The notes under the pieces are model-generated. The model searched no databases, had not been told where the DNA came from, and saw only the letters and a list, made by a program, of their open reading frames with translations. A program made the position numbers and the translations under genes. 19,168 nt of DNA from Deltaproteobacteria bacterium RBG_13_61_14 (GTDB lineage Bacteria; RBG-13-61-14): positions 5,397 through 24,564 of the forward strand of contig MGQK01000002.1 of the NCBI GenBank assembly GCA_001797815.1, written 5' to 3'. This document shows positions 14,691-19,168 of this stretch, in pieces (the stretch's first letter is position 1; each line of letters starts with the position of its first letter).

Positions 14691-14722
14691 AGCTTGACAA
14701 AGCTCATCCAATCTACTATTCA
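14691..14722 (+). promoter_or_regulatory. Predicted promoter of the second NtrC-type regulator
   Basis: TTGACA (14694-14699), a perfect -35 box, is followed after 17 bases by TATTCA (14717-14722), a weak -10 box. The -35 box sits inside a small perfect inverted repeat (AGCTT/AAGCT, 14691-14704). The transcript would start near 14729. Confidence 0.45.
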
Positions 14723-14742
14723 AGGAAAGCGAATTGCACAAT

Positions 14743-14762
14743 CTGTTCAAAAAAGTGGACAG
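14743..14762. promoter_or_regulatory. Dyad operator, copy 1 (CTGTTCA-N6-TGGACAG)
   Basis: A 7-bp dyad with one mismatch and a 6-base spacer lies between the predicted start point and the ribosome binding site of the second NtrC-type regulator, a position suited to repression. The right half plus flanks (GTGGACAGTT) recurs exactly at 16183-16192. Confidence 0.5.
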
Positions 14763-14774
14763 TTCGGAGGCAGC

Positions 14775-16169
14775 GTGGGCTCGCTCGAGGTCTTAGTTGT
14801 AGATGATGAGCCTCAAATTCGTCGAGTTTTGGCCAGGTTACTCACGCGATTAGAATGCCATCCCCACAAGGCGGCAACCGGGGAAGAGGCCTTGTCTTGG
14901 CTGGGCGGCCACGCGGCCGACCTGTTGCTTTTGGATTTGCGGATGCCGGGCAAAAGCGGAATGGCGGTCCTGGAAGAGGTCCGCGGCCGCTGGCTGGACC
15001 TGCCGGTGGTCATTATCACGGCCTATGGGTCTCTGGAAAGCGGGATCGCGGCCATGAAGGCCGGAGCCATTGACTACATCCAGAAGCCCTTTGATGCGGA
15101 GCAAATCCGGCTGGTGGTGGAGCGGACCCGGGAACGCAAGCGGCTCCTGGAAGAAAACCGCCGGCTGAGCTCGGCTGATTCGGAGAAGGGCCCGCTGGCC
15201 GGGATCGTGGGCGACCATCCGGCCATGCGCGAGCTGCAGCGCCTGATCGGGCAAGTGGCCGGGGTGCCGAGCACGGTCTTGATCACCGGCGAGACCGGGA
15301 CCGGCAAGGAATTGGCGGCGCGCACCATCCACCAACTCAGCCCCCGTCAGGGAAAGCCCTTCGTGGTGGTCAACTGTGCCGCCATCCCCCATACTTTGAT
15401 GGAAAGCCAGTTTTTCGGCTATGTGCGCGGGGCCTTTACCGGCGCAGTGGAACCGCGCAAGGGCTATTTCGAGGAAGCCGACACCGGGACCATCTTCCTG
15501 GATGAAATCGGCGAGTTGGACCTGGAGCTGCAAAGCAAGATCTTGCGCGTGCTTCAGGAAGGCGAGTTCATGCGGGTGGGGGAAGCCCGGCCCACCCTGG
15601 TGGATGTGCGGGTGATCGCGGCGACCAATCAGAACCTCAAGGAGGAAGTGGCAAAGAAACAGTTCCGGGAAGACCTTTATTACCGGTTGAGCGTGCTGCC
15701 CCTGCATCTGCCGGCGCTGCGCGACCGGATCCAGGATCTGCCCCTGCTCGTCGCGCACCTCTTGCCCCGGCTGTGCCGCAAGACCGGCAAGAAGATACAG
15801 GAAATTGATCCCGAATACATGGAGCGCCTCGGTCATCATGCGTTTCCGGGTAATGTCCGCGAGCTGGAAAATATCCTGGAGCGCTCCCTGGTCCTCAACC
15901 CTGCTTCCAAGCTGCTCGTTTCTTCCCTTCCCCCGGAAATCCGGACAGATGCTGCGGTGGCCCAAGTGCCCCTCAACCTGGGCCTCTCTTTGCGCCAGGC
16001 CAAAGTGCTGGCCACCGAGGCCGTGGAAAGCAAACTCATCGCCAAGACCCTGGAAGAAAGCCAATACAACTTTACCCTGGCCGCCCGCCAGCTCCGGATC
16101 TCCCGCTCGGCCCTTTATTACAAGGTCAAGAAATACAGCATCCCGCTGCGCTATCCGCGGCCCTCTTGA
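14775..16169 (+). CDS. NtrC-family sigma54-dependent response regulator
   Basis: A 464-residue regulator. REC: Asp10/Asp11, Asp54, Thr82 and Lys104. AAA+: Walker A GETGTGKE (172-179), GAFTGA (219-224), Walker B FLDE (241-244), and a complete arginine-finger and sensor region ending in FPGNVRELEN. The C-terminal Fis-type HTH reads NFTLAARQLRISRSALYYKV. I place the start at GTG 14775, where GGAGG (14766-14770) fits and the REC domain begins at once; the in-frame TTG at 14694 is part of the predicted -35 box and would add a meaningless leader. The gene is divergent from the lone REC gene, so the roughly 150 bases between them are a shared control region. No kinase is adjacent. Confidence 0.92.
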   Translation: MGSLEVLVVDDEPQIRRVLARLLTRLECHPHKAATGEEALSWLGGHAADLLLLDLRMPGKSGMAVLEEVRGRWLDLPVVIITAYGSLESGIAAMKAGAIDYIQKPFDAEQIRLVVERTRERKRLLEENRRLSSADSEKGPLAGIVGDHPAMRELQRLIGQVAGVPSTVLITGETGTGKELAARTIHQLSPRQGKPFVVVNCAAIPHTLMESQFFGYVRGAFTGAVEPRKGYFEEADTGTIFLDEIGELDLELQSKILRVLQEGEFMRVGEARPTLVDVRVIAATNQNLKEEVAKKQFREDLYYRLSVLPLHLPALRDRIQDLPLLVAHLLPRLCRKTGKKIQEIDPEYMERLGHHAFPGNVRELENILERSLVLNPASKLLVSSLPPEIRTDAAVAQVPLNLGLSLRQAKVLATEAVESKLIAKTLEESQYNFTLAARQLRISRSALYYKVKKYSIPLRYPRPS

Positions 16170-16170
16170 T

Positions 16171-16190
16171 CCGTCCATTTTGGTGGACAG
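16171..16190. promoter_or_regulatory. Dyad operator, copy 2 (CCGTCCA-N6-TGGACAG)
   Basis: Perfect inner arms GTCCA/TGGAC (16173-16177, 16184-16188) with a 6-base spacer, the same architecture and right half as the copy at 14743. It lies about 60 bases upstream of the predicted transcription start of the third regulator, a usual place for activator binding. Confidence 0.5.
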
Positions 16191-16205
16191 TTGCTGATCC
16201 TATAT

Positions 16206-16234
16206 TTGTAGGACTTTTTCAAACCCCCTATAAT
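16206..16234 (+). promoter_or_regulatory. Predicted promoter of the third NtrC-type regulator
   Basis: A perfect -10 box TATAAT (16229-16234) is preceded after 17 bases by TTGTAG (16206-16211), a weak -35 box. A weak -35 is typical of an activated promoter and fits the dyad upstream. A small dyad TCCTA/TAGGA (16198-16213) overlaps the -35 box. Confidence 0.5.
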
Positions 16235-16343
16235 TCCTACCATTTTTTCAGGAGGGCCGTTCGAAAATCCCCGGCATAGATCTTGCTTAACCAAATCTAT
16301 CATCTTTAGGCCCGCAATTTATTTATCCAAAAGGAAAAAAATA

Positions 16344-17759
16344 ATGGCCATGCCACATATTTTAGTAGTGGACGACGAACCTCTGGGCTTAGCCTACTTG
16401 CAGCGGGTCCTGAGCGCGGAAGGCTGGGAGGTGGAAGGCGCATCCTCGGGCGAACAAGCGGTGGAGACCTATCGGGGACGTGATTTTGATCTGGTGCTGA
16501 CCGACTACCGGCTGCCGGGTCGGGACGGGCTCCAGGTCCTGGAAGACATCCGGGCCATCCGGGCCGAAGTCCGGGTGATCCTGTTCAGCGCTTTCCTGGA
16601 CGATGATCTGGACCGCGAGGCCCGGCGCCAGGGGGTGGACCGTCTGCTGTGCAAGCCCTTTCGCCGCAAGGTCCTTATTGCCATGGTGCAGGAAGCTCTG
16701 GCCGAGGCCGCCCGGGCCGCGAAATGGTCTCTCCATTTCGGCATGGTCGGCGAGAGCGAAATGATGCACACGCTTTATCAAAAGATACCCCGGGTGGCGG
16801 AATCGGACACCACGGTTCTGATTACCGGCGCGAGCGGCACCGGCAAGGAACTGGTCGCCCAGGCCATCCACAGCCAGAGCCGGCGGCGGGGAAAACCCTT
16901 GGTCGCCCTGAACTGCGGGGCCATTCCGGAAGGGTTGATGGAGAGCGAGCTCTTCGGCCACCTGCGCGGCGCTTTTACCGGCGCCATTCTGGACCACGCG
17001 GGCCGGGTGGAACAGGCCGATGGCGGCACTCTTTTTTTGGACGAGATCGGGGACTTGAGCCTGACCTTGCAGGTCAAGATCCTGCGCCTGCTCCAGGAAC
17101 GCGAATATTATCCGGTCGGCTCGGCCCAGAGCCGGAAAGCCAACGTCCGGATCGTGACGGCGACCAACCATAACCTGGAAGAGTTGGTCGCGGCCGGCCG
17201 GTTTCGGGAAGACCTGTTCTATCGCTTGAACGTGATTCCGCTACACGTTCCCGCCATGCGCGAGAAGCCGGCGGACATCCTCTTGCTCGCCCAGTATTTT
17301 CTGGAAAAACTGAACCGCCTGCACCACAGCCGGCTGGAAGGTTTTAGCCCGGAAGCTTTAGCCTGCTTGCAAGGCTATCCCTGGCCGGGCAATGTCCGGG
17401 AACTGGAGAACCTGATCGCCCGCCTGGCCATCCTCAAAGGCGAAGGTGATATCCGGAAAGCGGATTTACCCGCGGTGTTGCAAGGTCCTGCTCTGCATGC
17501 CCTTGGTCTTCAGACTGCCGCGTTGCCCGCGGCCGGCGCGATCAATTTCCGGGAAGAAGTGGACCGCTTCGAACATCAGCTCCTGCTCCAGGCCTTGCAA
17601 CAGTCGAATTGGAACAAGAACAAGGCCGCGGAGTTGCTAAAGATCAACCGGACCACTTTGGTGGAAAAACTCAAGCGCAAAAAAATATCGCGGCCGGTGG
17701 CGGCCCCGACCCTGCCCTTCCCGCCGCCGCGTTTGGTCAACCCTTCCTCGAATTCGTAG
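16344..17759 (+). CDS. NtrC-family sigma54-dependent response regulator
   Basis: A 471-residue regulator. REC: Asp10/Asp11, Asp54, Ser82 and Lys104; the switch position after Ser82 reads AFLDDDLD, unusual compared with the other regulators here. AAA+: Walker A GASGTGKE (162-169, Ala where most have Glu), GAFTGA (209-214), Walker B FLDE (231-234), and FPGNVRELEN-type end as WPGNVRELEN. The Fis-type HTH is NKNKAAELLKINRTTLVEKL, followed by a Pro-rich tail of about 20 residues. ATG 16344 has AAGGA 8 bases upstream; a second ATG at 16350 is possible. It follows the second regulator by 174 bases with its own promoter. All three AAA+ regulators are diverged from each other, so this is not a recent duplication. 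Confidence 0.92.
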   Translation: MAMPHILVVDDEPLGLAYLQRVLSAEGWEVEGASSGEQAVETYRGRDFDLVLTDYRLPGRDGLQVLEDIRAIRAEVRVILFSAFLDDDLDREARRQGVDRLLCKPFRRKVLIAMVQEALAEAARAAKWSLHFGMVGESEMMHTLYQKIPRVAESDTTVLITGASGTGKELVAQAIHSQSRRRGKPLVALNCGAIPEGLMESELFGHLRGAFTGAILDHAGRVEQADGGTLFLDEIGDLSLTLQVKILRLLQEREYYPVGSAQSRKANVRIVTATNHNLEELVAAGRFREDLFYRLNVIPLHVPAMREKPADILLLAQYFLEKLNRLHHSRLEGFSPEALACLQGYPWPGNVRELENLIARLAILKGEGDIRKADLPAVLQGPALHALGLQTAALPAAGAINFREEVDRFEHQLLLQALQQSNWNKNKAAELLKINRTTLVEKLKRKKISRPVAAPTLPFPPPRLVNPSSNS

Positions 17760-17781
17760 GGGCACGGCATTGCGCCCCTAC
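17756..17781. repeat. Short palindromic repeat at the 3' end of the regulator gene
   Basis: GTAGGGGC (17756-17763) and GCCCCTAC (17774-17781) are perfect arms around a 10-base loop. The left arm contains the stop codon of the regulator. The same arm sequence flanks the palindrome inside the MITE-like element at 17963-18017. Confidence 0.7.
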
Positions 17782-17923
17782 CAGGCCACAGCCACGGCTT
17801 TGCCTAACGCACCTTAAAGAAAAGGGCAATTGCTTAAAAATTAAGGTGATAAATTCTTAGCCGGAGATTTAGGATCGGGACTTTGCCTTGACTTGATTCA
17901 CTGAAAAAATCAGAATTCTAAAG

Positions 17924-18053
17924 TAGTGCTCGGTCAAACGATAAATGTGGAATAAATTCTTGGTAGGGGCGGGGCTTGCCCCGCCCTGATCCTGGGCACG
18001 GCAAGCCGTGCCCCTACATTCCCATTCCGCAAATTTGCCTTGACAGAGCACTA
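17924..18053. mobile_element. MITE-like element with 14-bp terminal inverted repeats
   Basis: The ends TAGTGCTCGGTCAA (17924-17937) and TTGACAGAGCACTA (18040-18053) are inverted with one mismatch, and weaker pairing continues inward to GGAAT/ATTCC. The centre (17963-18017) is a composite palindrome bounded by GTAGGGGC and GCCCCTAC. About 130 bp, no coding capacity. The outermost TA on each side would fit TA target duplication, as made by Tc1/mariner-IS630 transposases, which would have to act in trans. Confidence 0.6.
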
Positions 18054-18061
18054 GAAAGAAA

Positions 18062-18196
18062 ATGGACCGGAGAAAATTCCTGCAGCAATCGGCGCTGGCC
18101 GCAACCGGCCCGGCCCTTTCGCCGCGCCGTCTCTTGACAAAGCCGCGACCGTGGCTCAGACTTAAAAGCAGCTTCCGCGAATGCAAGATCCAATAA
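18062..18196 (+). pseudogene. Orphan Tat signal sequence, truncated paralogue of the protein at 12088
   Basis: A 44-codon frame begins MDRRKFLQQSALAATGPALS, a twin-arginine signal, and goes on PRRLLTKPRP before ending after a short unrelated tail. The Tat protein at 12088 has the same layout: TRRTFLKQ, A..AAPAVLGPRKLLARPRP. The spacing and the (P)R-K/R-LL-x-(K/R)-PRP part correspond, so this looks like the 5' piece of a paralogous gene whose mature part is lost. No convincing ribosome binding site; the MITE-like element ends 8 bases upstream. AAGGAGGG of the next gene starts right at its stop. Confidence 0.55.
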
Positions 18197-18209
18197 AGGA
18201 GGGACGGTG

Positions 18210-18887
18210 ATGGCGCTCTATTTGCTCATTCTTCTCAGTGTTCTTTTTGTGGCGACCCACTTCGCCCTTTCCCACGGCCGCCTTCGGGAAGGCCTGAAGG
18301 AAAAGTTGGGGCAACTGCCGTTCCTGGCCGTCTATTCTTTGGTCAGCATCGCCACCCTGGGCGGCGCCATCCTGGTCTTTGCCTATCATCGGCACGAGGG
18401 CGCTTGGCTCTGGTCCACTCCCGGCTGGCTCTACCCGCCCATCTATCTCCTCATGCTCATCGCTTTCCTCTTCCTCGCGCTCTCCCTCGCCAACCCCTCC
18501 CCGGCCAGCCTCATACCCGCGGCGATGGAACCGCGCGGCATCCTCCGCATCACCCGCCACCCCATGGACATGGGACTCGCCGCTTTTGCCCTGGCCCATG
18601 TCATCGCCAACGGCTTTCTGGGTGACGTGGTCTTTTTCGGCTCCATCTTTGTGGTGGGATTCTTGGGCGTCTATCACCAGGACCGCCGCAAGGCGCGGGA
18701 AAAGGGAGAAGCCTATCGGGCCTTACAGGAGAAGACCTCCATCTTCCCCTTTGCCGCCATTATCCGGGGCAAGACCACCCTCGAGCCCGGCCAGTTCAGC
18801 CTGCCCTTGATCCTGATTGCGGTCATAGCTTTCCTGGTCGTGCTCTTCCTCCATCAGCGCTTGTTCGGAGTCGCGCCCTCACCCTAA
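18210..18887 (+). CDS. NnrU-family membrane protein
   Basis: A 225-residue inner-membrane protein with about five to six hydrophobic segments. The NnrU signatures are present: THFALSHGRLRE near the N-terminus (His17, His22), a GILRITRHPMDMG segment in the middle, and a YHQDRRKA loop followed by KTSIFPFAAI. NnrU was linked to nitric-oxide-related metabolism in denitrifiers, but the family is also related to isoprenylcysteine/phospholipid methyltransferase-like membrane proteins and is found in organisms without denitrification. ATG 18210 is chosen with GGAGGG 6 bases upstream; a GTG directly before it is possible. No denitrification genes are visible, so function is open. Confidence 0.82.
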   Translation: MALYLLILLSVLFVATHFALSHGRLREGLKEKLGQLPFLAVYSLVSIATLGGAILVFAYHRHEGAWLWSTPGWLYPPIYLLMLIAFLFLALSLANPSPASLIPAAMEPRGILRITRHPMDMGLAAFALAHVIANGFLGDVVFFGSIFVVGFLGVYHQDRRKAREKGEAYRALQEKTSIFPFAAIIRGKTTLEPGQFSLPLILIAVIAFLVVLFLHQRLFGVAPSP

Positions 18888-18908
18888 CCCTCTCCCCGCG
18901 GGAGAGGG
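18888..18908. terminator. Strong GC hairpin between converging genes (REP-like)
   Basis: CCCTCTCCC and GGGAGAGGG form a perfect 9-bp stem around CGC, starting directly after the NnrU stop codon and 23 bases before the stop of the facing CocE gene. With the preceding CCCTCACCCTAA it matches a palindrome common in many proteobacterial intergenic regions. No T-run. Confidence 0.6.
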
Positions 18909-18931
18909 TCGAGCTGCTGTCGGTGGGAGCT

Positions 18932-19168
18932 TTACCTCGGGATAATCGGCAAAGTGATGTGCGAGGGACGCTCCCAATCGTGATAGATGGTCTGATTCGC
19001 GACCACCGCCTTGGTCGCGCCCGGCACCGGCTCGCCGGTATTGAGGTTGCGGTTGAAGCGAGGAAAGTTACTGCTCGACACCTCCACCCGGAGGCGGTGC
19101 CCGGCCTTGAACACATTGGACGTGGCCCATAAATCCAGCTCATATTTTTCCACTGCTCCGGGCGTCAG
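18932..19168 (-). CDS. CocE/NonD family hydrolase, C-terminal end only
   Basis: Only the last 78 codons are in the window; the gene enters from the right edge. The residues LDLWATSNVFKAGHRLRVEV and SSSNFPRFNRNLNTGEP, followed by NQTIYHD and RPSHITLPIIPR, are the hallmark end of the X-Pro dipeptidyl-peptidase S15 C-terminal (jelly-roll) domain found in cocaine-esterase-like and glutaryl-7-ACA-acylase-like hydrolases. The alpha/beta-hydrolase catalytic part lies outside. The frame is open at the window edge; the GTG at 19153 is internal. It converges on the NnrU-like gene across a hairpin. Confidence 0.9.
   Translation of the reverse strand: MTPGAVEKYELDLWATSNVFKAGHRLRVEVSSSNFPRFNRNLNTGEPVPGATKAVVANQTIYHDWERPSHITLPIIPR

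Noticed and set aside
14694-14774. N-terminal extension of the second NtrC-type regulator from TTG 14694
   Set aside because: The TTG is part of a consensus -35 box and the extension contains the operator dyad; GTG 14775 has a good ribosome binding site and begins right at the REC domain.
1-19168. tRNA, rRNA or CRISPR array in the window
   Set aside because: No cloverleaf-like, rRNA-like or regularly spaced repeat sequence was seen on either strand.

Overview
The window is GC-rich, gene-dense DNA that looks like a Gram-negative bacterium from an uncultured or deeply branching lineage. Supporting signs are an MltD-type murein transglycosylase, a Tat substrate, three sigma54-dependent NtrC-type regulators and several dispersed hairpin repeats. 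No rRNA, tRNA or lineage-specific marker is present, so I do not name a phylum. One stretch, about 8130-9540, is visibly AT-richer and uses different codons from everything around it.

Layout. 1-3655 (+): end of an MFS (anion:cation symporter-like) transporter, an acetolactate-synthase-like ThDP enzyme 18 bases later, and a TIM-barrel sugar isomerase/epimerase-like protein, which look like a small catabolic cluster. 3742-4794 (+): a GNAT acetyltransferase-like protein. 5043-6397 (-): a HEAGH membrane metalloprotease-like protein, preceded by remnants of a CDF cation transporter and of a LolD/MacB-type ABC ATPase. 6488-8128 (+): secreted lytic transglycosylase with three LysM domains. 8149-9523 (+): AT-rich cassette encoding a HicA-like toxin, a HicB antitoxin with a C-terminal tail, and a SecB-like chaperone. 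9531-10660 (+): MBL-fold hydrolase and YfcE-type phosphoesterase with a 4-base overlap. 10722-12630 (+): a cobalamin-binding-type radical SAM protein and a Tat-exported gluconate-dehydrogenase-subunit-3-like protein. 12753-17759: four response regulators, a lone REC protein plus three REC-AAA+-HTH sigma54 activators, with no histidine kinase in view. 17924-18196: a MITE-like element followed by an orphan Tat signal ORF that resembles the N-terminus of the protein at 12088. 18210-18887 (+): NnrU-like membrane protein. 18932-19168 (-): C-terminus of a CocE/NonD hydrolase.

The most interesting system is the hicA-hicB-secB cassette, a toxin-antitoxin-chaperone (TAC) module. The third protein carries the SecB C-terminal signature, and the antitoxin has about 45 residues beyond its DNA-binding domain that could be the chaperone-dependence tail. 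A perfect 7-bp inverted repeat sits just before hicA and is a likely operator. The second notable signal is a shared dyad (CTGTYCA-N6-TGGACAG) upstream of two neighbouring regulator genes, which suggests that they cross- or auto-regulate each other.
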